A DNA stretch of 64,000 nucleotides from Mermis nigrescens (taxonomy: Eukaryota; Nematoda; Enoplea; Mermithida; Mermithidae), in contig JAVLUZ010000154.1 of NCBI GenBank assembly GCA_036768485.1, positions 46,003,458-46,067,457 on the forward strand, given 5' to 3'. This document shows positions 62,001 to 64,000 of the stretch, piece after piece. The position numbers and the translations under genes were made by a program. The notes below the pieces were generated by a model that did not search any database, was not told the origin of the DNA, and saw only the letters and a list, made by a program, of their open reading frames with translations. How positions within the stretch are numbered: the first letter of the stretch is position 1; each line of letters starts with the position of its first letter.

Positions 62001-63871
62001 AAACTTAATTGTTAGTTTATTTCATTTCTAATGAATAAGAAAGTACGTATCAAAAATAATAGTATAATAAAAATGACAAAACGTCGTTTTATAAATGTAA
62101 TAAAAACGAGTGCGTAATAACGTACATACTTTTAACGCTATTTTAGCGCTTATACTAGTTTTTGAGCCTTTATATTGGTTATTTATAAATTGCCCATCTT
62201 CAAAAGAGTGGAAAATTGAGCTTCAAAGGATACAAATGCCGAAAGTTTCAGGCGCTTGAGTCACGTATACATTAATACTGCATTTTTACATTTAGAACGC
62301 TGCAAAATTGAGCTATATCTCGAGAAATCTGAAAAGAATGCAAAATTAACTTTAAAATAGTGAAAATGCCCAAATTTTTGCTAAATCAGCCAATTTTTCA
62401 TGGTTTATCACCACAGGCTACAGAATAGATCTCAAAACGCTAAACGACGGAAAAGGATGTTTAATCACGGAAAATCGCTCAAAACGCTGCATAAAAATGC
62501 AAATAAATATAAAAAATCCGAAAAATAAAAAATCCTAAAAATTTCTAAATTGCGTATGAATTATTTTCGAAATTTATTTCTTTTCATTCTCTAGAAAGAT
62601 AGGTAATCGTCTGAAACGCCGAAAAACGACGTTTTTGACGAGTATCGATCACTTTTAAGCCCCAAAAACGAACTTTTAAATTTCACCCCCTCCCCCTAAA
62701 TTCCCATAATGCTGAAATAAAGACCTTGATACGGGGCCGTGATTATCCATCCACCTTCTGCCTTTCTCAGCACATTCTGCTATCGCATATTAAATAAAGC
62801 TTAATAATAAGATAACACTAATCATGTTAGATTAATCGTACAATAAGGCGGAGGGGGTCAAGATATACATTACTATGTAACCGTCATCCAAATTTTTAAA
62901 GCATAATAAAAATGTTGGAAGCATACATCATCTTGGAAGAAAATTTCTCACCCGCCCCCAGAATTCGCGATTTTTCAAAAGTTTCCAAAAGTTTCGTGGA
63001 ATTTAGTAGAAAAGGTATTTTTAAGCATTTTAGTAATCTATTTGCACAAAGTGTCAAATTTTCGGCGCTTCGCGCCATATACTCATGTTTTTATCATAGA
63101 TGCACAATGTCAGGATGATCAGGGAAGGGTAAAATCGAGATTTTAGGGTCAGGGAGGGGTAGAATCTAGAAATTTTACTACATCATATTGCCTTTTTTTA
63201 ACTATTTTTACTTCAAAATCGCTTGAAAATATACTATTTTTGGCTCAAACTGCTCAACAGTACCTAGTTTTTGGACCCTTCAGGGGTGGGCGGGGGTAAT
63301 ATTCCTCACTCACCCCTGCCTTCGTGCATGTGTAGTTTGACTATATTTTGTTCAATTTGTCCGACTTTTCTTTTTCTTGATTTTTTCGAATTTTTTATGT
63401 TTTTATGCTCTAGAAAGAAACGCCGAAAAACGATGTTTTTGACACGTATCCACAACTTTTGGACCCAAAAAAGGCACATTAAAATTTCAGCCCCCTCTAT
63501 AGAAATTCCCATGGTTGTGTATGTCTGTTCGGAAGATGTGGTTTTTACTAGCTATCCCAACGAACCTTTCGAGATTTACGTAAACCAATTTATTTTGGGT
63601 CGGCCCCCTGGGCGAATCCTGGATACGGGCCCGAAAGAGTATACTCGTTTTTTTCATTATGCACGACTTCTCTGTTTTTTAAACAAATATAGCTATACAT
63701 ATGCTCCATTAGAATCTCGATTTTCATCAGTATCGACTTAGTGACAAGCTTACAAGATCTTCCACTAATCCTTCATAAACTAGCCCTTTATCGTTCGACC
63801 TATCGGCTACAACCCAAAGCCAATTTCCGCCCATCTCTTCGATAACCGTAAATATTTCTCCTTTGACGAAG
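21540..63871 (-). CDS. RASA1: p120 RasGAP (RASA1-type), 5'-partial, about 22 exons
   Basis: A minus-strand gene of more than 42 kb in the window. Supported exons, in transcript order: 63871-63754, 61836-61752, 60091-59926, 59512-59437, 58196-58070, 56959-56877, 54183-54025, 52546-52449, 49287-49138, 47433-47354, 45012-44826, 41083-40921, 38320-38178, 37534-37359, 33506-33420, 30986-30919, 30076-29970, 28855-28786, 25695-25615, 21632-21540. Candidates fill two gaps (53119-53076 and 28224-28196). Together they give about 790 codons, close to vertebrate RASA1 from SH3 to the C-terminus. RASA1 docks on phosphotyrosine receptors through its SH2 domains and speeds GTP hydrolysis by Ras. The arginine-finger motif LFRKTS and the FLR motif are kept, so Ras-GAP activity is plausible. 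The C-terminal SH2 has lost its FLVR arginine. The gene is divergent but its domain order is unmistakable. Confidence 0.92.
23140..23542. mobile_element. Family H hAT-like element, left end not found
   Basis: Ends aaatCCGCCCCTG and contains the H landmarks: GGCGCGAAGCGCC at 23165-23177, the acaaggtccgtttgtacatg segment and a ggccgcccccc stretch. The start is approximate. It lies between RasGAP exons. Confidence 0.55.
25615..25695 (-). CDS. RASA1: RasGAP exon: C-terminal helices
   Basis: Acceptor gaattcTTAG, donor GTAAGT, 27 codons in phase 0 at both ends. Reads DYDLLESISCSYVDSKLYIS then QFIDAVS. It is compatible with RASA1 RDLAALHEICVAHSDELRTLSN, though similarity is modest. Its position and phases between GAP and terminal exons support it. 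Confidence 0.75.
26296..26559 (+). mobile_element. Family I hAT MITE
   Basis: Ends CAAGGCCGAATTTAAG and GGATACGGGCCTG, flanked by perfect TAGACACT duplications (26288-26295 and 26560-26567). Nested in the 26052-27770 element. Confidence 0.85.
26590..26724 (-). pseudogene. hAT transposase C-terminal domain remnant
   Basis: Reads LAAAPRLVSYLSSFLVGLDF and later RKISFLKVYN. The spacing of LA.P..S..S..F...G and the closing FLK.YN follow the hAT C-terminal dimerisation domain, and can be compared with 56137-56295. It starts after a good acceptor-like TTCAAG and could be mistaken for a RasGAP exon, but it lies inside the TSD-bounded element. Confidence 0.6.
27934..28145 (+). mobile_element. Family B hAT MITE
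   Basis: Body as in other B copies, flanked by perfect GTCTAGGG duplications (27926-27933 and 28146-28153). The left end is worn (aataggtaggcag). Confidence 0.8.
28196..28224 (-). CDS. RASA1: Candidate RasGAP micro-exon
   Basis: A 29-nt unit with acceptor atttTAAG and donor GTATCC. Two bases in and phase 0 out is exactly the phase change needed between 28786 and 25695. It reads FLPPISNVL, placed where RASA1 has NVPELPDTTEH. The short length and the plain acceptor keep it tentative. Confidence 0.38.
28607..28774 (+). mobile_element. Family C hAT MITE at a RasGAP splice site
   Basis: Ends CAGGCACGTAGCTGG and AGATACGTGCCTG, flanked by perfect TGTAGATG duplications (28599-28606 and 28775-28782). 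On the minus strand the duplicated bases start 4 nt inside the intron after exon 28786-28855. Confidence 0.9.
28786..28855 (-). CDS. RASA1: RasGAP exon: GAP domain, late helix
   Basis: Acceptor atttttTAG, phase 0. Reads HLYQVLKQYRLKKARRMTFD then QSS plus T before donor GTGCAT. It sits where RASA1 has EPYMEGVNPFIKSNKHRMIMFLDEL; KxxRMxxF is the clearest match. The MITE at 28607-28774 begins within the downstream intron, leaving only the first bases of the donor. Confidence 0.78.
29177..29788 (+). mobile_element. Family I hAT-like element
   Basis: Ends CAGGCCCGTATCC and GAATACATGCCTG (matching inverted ends), flanks ATACACAG and AATACAAG. Carries two hairpin motifs, GGCGCGAAGCGCC (29505) and GGCGTGAAGCGCC (29600). 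Confidence 0.65.
29805..29948 (+). mobile_element. Family C hAT MITE
   Basis: Ends CAGACACGTAGCTGG and AGATACGTGCCTG, same body as 28607. No clear target duplication remains. It lies 22 bases from the RasGAP exon at 29970. Confidence 0.75.
29970..30076 (-). CDS. RASA1: RasGAP exon: SPSP..R.L helix
   Basis: Acceptor gctgcACAG. AA completes Glu, then SPSDVAQRNLLLVTRLVQKA and ANVRERKCCASPEDD, donor GTATGT. It matches DSPSPIAARTLILVAKSVQNLANLVEF in RASA1. A family C MITE ends 22 bases into the downstream intron (29948). Confidence 0.94.
30919..30986 (-). CDS. RASA1: RasGAP exon: FLR motif
   Basis: Acceptor cttttTAG. C completes Ser, then AFLFLRLICLALLDPKKYGI and VT plus G before donor GTACGT. 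It corresponds to the signature FVFLRLICPAILNP. FLR is intact, but the Pro of CPA is Leu. Confidence 0.95.
31100..31512 (+). mobile_element. Family E element
   Basis: Starts near CATGCGTGTTTGGGG and ends near ATAGTGTACATG. Carries TTTTCGGCGCTTCGCGCC at about 31286 and the tttatgttctaaaaagac segment typical of E. Exact ends not certain. Confidence 0.6.
31925..32292 (+). mobile_element. Family E element
   Basis: Starts near CTATACGTGTTATTGGGG. The hairpin motif reads GGCGCTTAGCGCC at 32085, followed by the shared tatgttctagaaagaacgagc segment and cccaaaattcttatactgtacatg end. Confidence 0.6.
32641..33253 (+). mobile_element. Family H hAT-like element
   Basis: Ends CAGTAGCGGATCTAGG and AAATCCGCCTCTG, flanked by TCACCTAC and TCAACCAC (6 of 8). 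The body matches 55413-56136. Confidence 0.75.
33420..33506 (-). CDS. RASA1: RasGAP exon: GAP domain helix
   Basis: Acceptor ttttttCAG. A completes Arg, then TLQFVMNHLRTDVAKRWPED and SQISMRSV plus AG before donor GTACAT. It follows RASA1 TLRYIYGCLQKSVQHKWP...MRTRVVSG. Confidence 0.94.
33560..33924 (+). mobile_element. Family I hAT-like element
   Basis: Ends CAGAGCCGTATTTAAG and TGGATACGGGACTG, inverted to each other. Contains GGCGCTTTGCGCC near 33669. No target duplication visible. It lies 54 bases beyond the RasGAP exon 33420-33506. Confidence 0.6.
34399..34787 (+). mobile_element. Family E hAT MITE
   Basis: Ends CATGAGATGATCTTGG and GCTGTGCACGTATG, flanked by perfect CCTCTCAC duplications (34391-34398 and 34788-34795). 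Contains TTTTCGGCGCTTCGCGCC near 34555. It gives the reference length of 389 bp for the family. Confidence 0.85.
35044..35249 (+). mobile_element. Family F MITE
   Basis: Perfect 11-bp inverted ends CATACATGTAA, flanked by CTCACACG and CCCACAGG (6 of 8). The body has ggccaaaaacgaccaaaaaa and ggtcaaaaattttctggct. Confidence 0.7.
35371..35536. repeat. Foldback inverted repeat
   Basis: Two arms of about 64 bp (35371-35434 and 35473-35536) separated by 38 bp. Outer ends AAATCTGAAC/GTTCAAATTT; inner stem cggcctaatcgccg. Roughly 85 percent of positions pair. Probably a small hairpin MITE. Confidence 0.8.
36090..36478 (+). mobile_element. Family E hAT MITE
   Basis: Ends CATACGTGTTCTGGGG and GCTGTGCATATATG, flanked by TACGTGAC and TATGTGAC (7 of 8). 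Same 389-bp length as 34399-34787. Confidence 0.85.
37184..37340 (-). mobile_element. Family C hAT MITE
   Basis: Ends CAGGCACGTAGCTC and CAGCTATGTGCCTG with the C body in reverse orientation. It ends 18 bases from RasGAP exon 37359. Confidence 0.8.
37359..37534 (-). CDS. RASA1: RasGAP exon: GAP domain, loop and helix
   Basis: Acceptor ttttcACAG, phase 0, 58 codons plus AG before donor GTAGGT. Reads VDSRKLQSNG, an Asn-rich loop, then NNSNTSLLIDLAKDVCKSIN and SSSLHFP. RASA1 has SPSKLEKNEDVNTNLTHLLNILSELVEKIFMASEILPP here. The loop is about 15 residues longer than in vertebrates. Confidence 0.92.
37789..38132. repeat. AAT/ATT trinucleotide microsatellite
   Basis: About 340 bp of imperfect AAT/TAA units, with the longest uninterrupted run near 37856-37892 and a terminal switch to ATT (38118-38131). 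It lies in the RasGAP intron between the arginine-finger exon and exon 37359. Confidence 0.95.
38178..38320 (-). CDS. RASA1: RasGAP exon: arginine finger
   Basis: Acceptor atttCAG. GT completes Gly, then ESACLFRKTSFASILVYELL, NRDAIDFVRQALKEPIAKII and ECKFSLE, donor GTTAAT. LFRKTSFAS aligns with RASA1 LFRATTLAS, so the catalytic finger Arg is present. The AAT microsatellite begins about 45 bp inside the following intron. Confidence 0.96.
40285..40362. repeat. GGCCCGGGCC-rich segment, possible hAT end
   Basis: A short GC block (CAGGCCCGGGCTCGG ... GGGCCCGGGCTGGGCACC) closing with GTTTGATCCCTG, a typical hAT end. The partner end was not identified. Confidence 0.5.
40921..41083 (-). CDS. RASA1: RasGAP exon: GAP domain, first helices
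   Basis: Acceptor gttgCAG, phase 0. Reads VLKSNNFDVCCLLSRYLCDD, HQLAFALINIFDS and YIYLHLIIKQLELEVLGS, one base G, then donor GTGAGT. It parallels RASA1 LHVVYALSHVCGQDRTLLASILLRIFLHEKLESLLLCTLNDREI. Confidence 0.93.
42077..42092. promoter_or_regulatory. Perfect palindromic X-box (RFX site)
   Basis: cGTTGCCATGGCAACg is a 16-bp perfect palindrome whose 14-bp core is the symmetrical RFX/DAF-19 X-box. It lies in the RasGAP intron between 41083 and 44826, in AT-rich sequence where such a GC-balanced palindrome stands out. Function is inferred from motif only. Confidence 0.55.
43567..43812 (+). mobile_element. Family B hAT MITE
   Basis: Ends CATAGGTGGGCAGC and CGCCCATGTGTG, flanked by perfect GTCACGAC duplications (43559-43566 and 43813-43820). 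Confidence 0.9.
44048..44412 (+). mobile_element. Family E element
   Basis: Starts CATACATGATCTTGG, contains TTTTCGGCGCTTCGCGCC near 44192, and ends near CATGCTGCGCAGATC. No duplication seen. Confidence 0.65.
44826..45012 (-). CDS. RASA1: RasGAP exon: end of C2 and link to GAP domain
   Basis: Acceptor ttaggCAG. T completes Ser, followed by a polar insert (NIELSSDSMMNCTTKDLSA), then FRHEWLKLKYKEA, CGQCRINLTYIRRVIMPVEE and YGSLFE before donor GTTTCT. EWLxL...G.IRI...Y..E.IMP.EEY is the RASA1 hallmark at this junction (EWFLL...GSIRIKARYSMEKIMPEEEY). Confidence 0.94.
45129..45515 (-). mobile_element. Family F MITE interrupted by a family C MITE
   Basis: F ends are CATACACGTAACATG and CGTTGCATGTATG, flanked by ACTCCAAC and ACTCCGAC (7 of 8). 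The C element at 45303-45473 lies inside with perfect CCAGGGAC duplications, so C arrived after F. Confidence 0.85.
45303..45473 (-). mobile_element. Family C hAT MITE nested in family F
   Basis: Ends CAGGCAAGTAGCTC and CAGCTACGTGCCTG, flanked by perfect CCAGGGAC at 45295-45302 and 45474-45481. Confidence 0.9.
45990..46985. repeat. Tandem-like array of hairpin-bearing repeat units
   Basis: Three successive units each contain a palindromic ACATGTACAAAG/TTTGTAC segment and end in TTTTCGGCGCTTCGCGCC-type hairpins (46111, 46203, 46499, worn at 46967). Related to the inner part of family H. No coding potential beyond chance frames. Confidence 0.65.
47354..47433 (-). CDS. RASA1: RasGAP exon: C2 domain strand
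   Basis: Acceptor catttACAG, donor GTGAAA. Phase 0 reading ESLFRTLYCGIAILREIEKN then SAPNGI plus AG. It sits where RASA1 has DILFMRCQLSRLQKGHATDE, and both ends are in phase with the flanking C2 exons. A second frame is also open, but it fits neither the phases nor C2. Confidence 0.75.
49138..49287 (-). CDS. RASA1: RasGAP exon: C2 domain, middle
   Basis: Reads LQLSNFSINNVNFLYEEKF, SVPAHHFTIKINLSAGKS and ILLDKMHFE, matching the C2 segment NPVWSEEFxF...FEITL. The best acceptor is cgccaAAG after a pyrimidine tract; another AG at 49333 would add 15 codons. Donor GTGCAA, phase 0. The previous exon ends with one spare base, so frame does not carry over directly. A tiny exon or an unseen acceptor must intervene. 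Confidence 0.7.
49655..50924. mobile_element. hAT element with GGCCCC-rich subterminal repeats
   Basis: Ends TAGAGGTGTGCC and GGTATATCTCTA (inverse TAGAGATATACC), flanked by perfect CTTTCAAT duplications (49647-49654 and 50925-50932). GC-rich units (aggccccagccccggcgc) lie just inside each end. The middle holds a reverse family H fragment with hairpin motifs near 50112, 50208 and 50453. No transposase remnant seen. Confidence 0.85.
50943..51439 (+). mobile_element. Family H hAT-like element
   Basis: Ends CACTGGCGGATTTAGAG and GGATTTGTCACTG, flanked by AAACTAAG and AAACTGAG (7 of 8). It lies 10 bases beyond the right target duplication of the preceding hAT element. Confidence 0.8.
52194..52221 (+). 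repeat. CTA trinucleotide microsatellite
   Basis: Nine consecutive CTA units, then aatactgctg. Confidence 0.9.
52449..52546 (-). CDS. RASA1: RasGAP exon: C2 domain, first strands
   Basis: Acceptor cattCTAG. T completes a codon, then VEIYLTVVCCNIGVAFLSKA and QGFLIVEIGGEN, then T before donor GTATTA. The spacing matches the first two C2 strands of RASA1 (LVLHIEEAHKL...YCNIYLN). Resemblance is weaker than for its neighbours. Confidence 0.72.
53076..53119 (-). CDS. RASA1: Candidate RasGAP exon: PH-C2 linker
   Basis: Phase (0 in, 2 bases out) fits between the PH exon and the C2 exon and gives FQMSIIKKIKFCIR. The preceding in-frame bases read MWLQKE, as expected of the last PH helix (WMKGLQAF in RASA1). 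The true start may therefore be 53134, but no AG lies there. The only in-frame acceptor is a poor aaagag, and the donor GTGTGT is also weak. Confidence 0.35.
54025..54183 (-). CDS. RASA1: RasGAP exon: PH domain, second half
   Basis: Acceptor cattgCAG, phase 0 at both ends (53 codons), donor GTAATC. Reads TKPKSVLDLCHCSYYDVHES, LFNQTHCFQIILHG, then VVFYFYSESEREYE. It parallels RASA1 TKPKGLIDLSVCSVY...HDSLFGRPNCFQIVVQ...YIFYF nearly position by position. Confidence 0.94.
55333..55412 (+). pseudogene. hAT transposase fragment, part 1
   Basis: Reads EDLLQLWKNKSKNLPILAFI then AKRYLAA, the segment just before the hAT dimerisation domain (FWK...yP.La.lAr.yL). Broken at 55413 by the family H insertion. 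Confidence 0.8.
55413..56136 (+). mobile_element. Family H hAT-like element nested in a hAT transposase
   Basis: Ends CAGTGGCGGATCTAGG and AAATTCGCCCCTG, flanked by perfect CTTGCAGC duplications (55405-55412 and 56137-56144). Carries GGCGCGAAGC near 55645, GGCGCGAAGCGCC at 55752 and GGCGCGTAGCGCC near 55995. Confidence 0.92.
56137..56295 (+). pseudogene. hAT transposase fragment, part 2 (dimerisation domain)
   Basis: Reads TSVLSEQLFSCAGIIYD, RNRLHDEKAERLLFLKYNLP and a stop at 56293-56295. It has the hAT C-terminal signature of S..SE..FS..G, R..L and lLFLK.N. It resumes where part 1 stopped, after the duplicated CTTGCAGC. The rest of the transposase (BED finger, catalytic core) is absent. Confidence 0.85.
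56877..56959 (-). CDS. RASA1: RasGAP exon: PH domain beta strands 2-3
   Basis: Acceptor gttttCAG. GC completes Cys, then KSEDKWRYMFFLLKE and GQLFIYDNEK, donor GTATGC. This matches the PH pattern kRWkxxyFvL...xLxyfxxxK. Confidence 0.9.
57391..57625 (+). mobile_element. Family F element
   Basis: Starts near GTACATGTGAGGGCTCG and ends near TTAAATGTATG. The body has gtcagaaatggcagaaaagc and gaaaattttctgact. No duplication seen. Confidence 0.6.
58070..58196 (-). CDS. RASA1: RasGAP exon: SH2-PH linker and PH start
   Basis: Acceptor attttCAG, phase 0. Reads CLQVPDSNNTLDVELYKKL, then GGKVSKSGYLYKK, the typical first PH strand (KxGYLLKK). Ends with one base T before donor GTAAGA. Confidence 0.9.
59103..59325 (-). 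mobile_element. Family F element
   Basis: Reverse orientation copy: CATACATGC ... aatttcgaaccgttACATGTGTG. It lies 112 bases from RasGAP exon 59437. Confidence 0.6.
59437..59512 (-). CDS. RASA1: RasGAP exon: end of SH2
   Basis: The phase requires acceptor ccagCCAG, leaving G to complete Ser, then LHDVIERYSHSEICDDVKL and LKPLYK before donor GTGATT. It corresponds to the SH2 helix B and tail (SIGDIIDHYRKEQIVEGYYLKEPV in RASA1). An upstream CCAG six bases away would put a stop in frame. Confidence 0.9.
59926..60091 (-). CDS. RASA1: RasGAP exon: SH2 core with altered FLVR motif
   Basis: Acceptor ctagCAG. The two leading bases join the G of the previous exon to give EELIVLAGKGSFLVKQSD. It continues FTLMVCTNQKVQKVAIRT and GRYEVAGRTFK, ending TC before donor GTAAGC. 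The layout is that of the RASA1 second SH2 (GxFLVRPSD ... RFKI ... MGGRxxxS). The phosphotyrosine-binding Arg of FLVR is Lys (codon AAG). Confidence 0.93.
60110..60660 (+). mobile_element. Family E element interrupted by a mariner-like MITE
   Basis: The E body (ttttagctatattttggctcaaaagcg ... tgttctagcaagaacgag ... cccaaaaagggcac) is split at a TA by the element at 60344-60520. The hairpin motif is lost in this copy (gtcaaattatacat). Confidence 0.65.
60344..60520. mobile_element. Mariner/Tc1-like MITE
   Basis: Inverted ends CACTACTCGCCACGAA and TTCGTGGCGAGCACTG, subterminal AGGATGATAGAGCTT in both arms, central paired AACACGTCGGTC. Flanked by TA on both sides. Other E copies show the same junction with a single TA, confirming the target duplication. 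177 bp. Confidence 0.88.
61126..61330 (+). mobile_element. Family F element
   Basis: Starts near TAATGGCTAGAAATCTCG and ends gttACATGTATG, with the shared aggccaaaaatgaccaaaaaagc and tcaaaaatttctgct segments. Confidence 0.55.
61752..61836 (-). CDS. RASA1: RasGAP exon: start of C-terminal SH2
   Basis: Starts in phase 0 (ACA TCA GAA) after acceptor aatttTTAG and reads LPYFYDNLDTSEAAFMLAK, then one base, G, before donor GTAATC. This fits the W-[FY]-H-G...eAe.lL start of an SH2 domain, with Trp and His replaced by Tyr. Confidence 0.88.
62200..63640. repeat. Cluster of family E and family I fragments
   Basis: E-like copies at about 62210-62715 and 62925-63110 (hairpin TTTTCGGCGCTTCGCGCC near 63058), an E tail at 63330-63515, and a family I tail ending GGATACGGGCCCG near 63632. 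Boundaries overlap. No exon seen until 63754. Confidence 0.55.
63754..63871 (-). CDS. RASA1: RasGAP exon: SH3 domain
   Basis: Reads FVKGEIFTVIEEM, GNWLWVVADRS, then GLVYEGLVEDL. This follows the RASA1 SH3 pattern FLKGDxF ... WMWV ... GLIVEDLVEE, including the double-Trp position. Acceptor gattCTTAG, donor GTAAGC. One base completes a codon from an exon beyond 64000, and the exon ends in phase 0. Confidence 0.92.
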
Positions 63872-64000
63872 CTAAGAATCATAAAAAAGTGAATTGATTA
63901 CATAAGGGCTTACCTACAGATATCATACATGCTTACAGTCAAAATTTCTGTGAGGGGTAAATCGAGTTTCCTGAGGGGGGATAAATGAGTAATTTTATAC

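Noticed and set aside
63271..63741. 156-codon + strand open frame
   Set aside because: It covers family E and I repeat fragments and shows no domain. It ends just before the RasGAP SH3 exon on the other strand.

Overview
This is an AT-rich, intron-rich, repeat-rich invertebrate nuclear window with no prokaryotic features. It holds parts of two protein-coding genes. The first is the 3' end of a DUF229 (sulfatase-like fold) gene on the + strand: exon 1-116, a 5.3 kb intron, and a terminal exon 5410-6536. The second is a long, divergent p120 RasGAP (RASA1-type) gene on the minus strand, read from beyond 64000 down to its stop codon at 21540. Its 20 well-supported exons (68-187 bp) were found by reading the reverse strand for acceptor-exon-donor units whose phases join and whose peptides follow the RASA1 order SH3, SH2, PH, C2, RasGAP, C-terminal helices. 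The N-terminal SH2 and the start of SH3 lie outside the window. The two genes face tail to tail across about 15 kb of gene-free sequence (6537-21539).

DUF229 expansion and a RASA1 orthologue point to an ecdysozoan or other invertebrate, possibly a nematode. Acceptors are mixed (ttcag, ttag, gcag) rather than uniformly Caenorhabditis-like. I cannot name the species.

Most of the remaining sequence is transposon-derived, mainly hAT-type. Several short non-autonomous families (called B, C, E, F, H and I here) have inverted ends starting CA and flanking 8-bp target duplications, many of them perfect. Three larger hAT elements (26052-27770, 49655-50924, 54943-56566) have TAG...CTA ends, perfect 8-bp duplications and GC-rich subterminal arrays that differ in unit. 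Two of them keep remnants of the hAT C-terminal dimerisation domain. Elements are extensively nested, so their relative order of arrival can be read. A hairpin motif containing the core GCGAAGC recurs about 25 times in families E and H and related repeats. The window also has a mariner-like TA-flanked MITE, a 64-bp-arm foldback, a 3 kb two-copy repeat block, a long AAT microsatellite and a perfect palindromic X-box in a RasGAP intron.

Open points in the RasGAP model are the PH-C2 linker exon, a phase break inside C2, and a very short exon near the end of the GAP domain.
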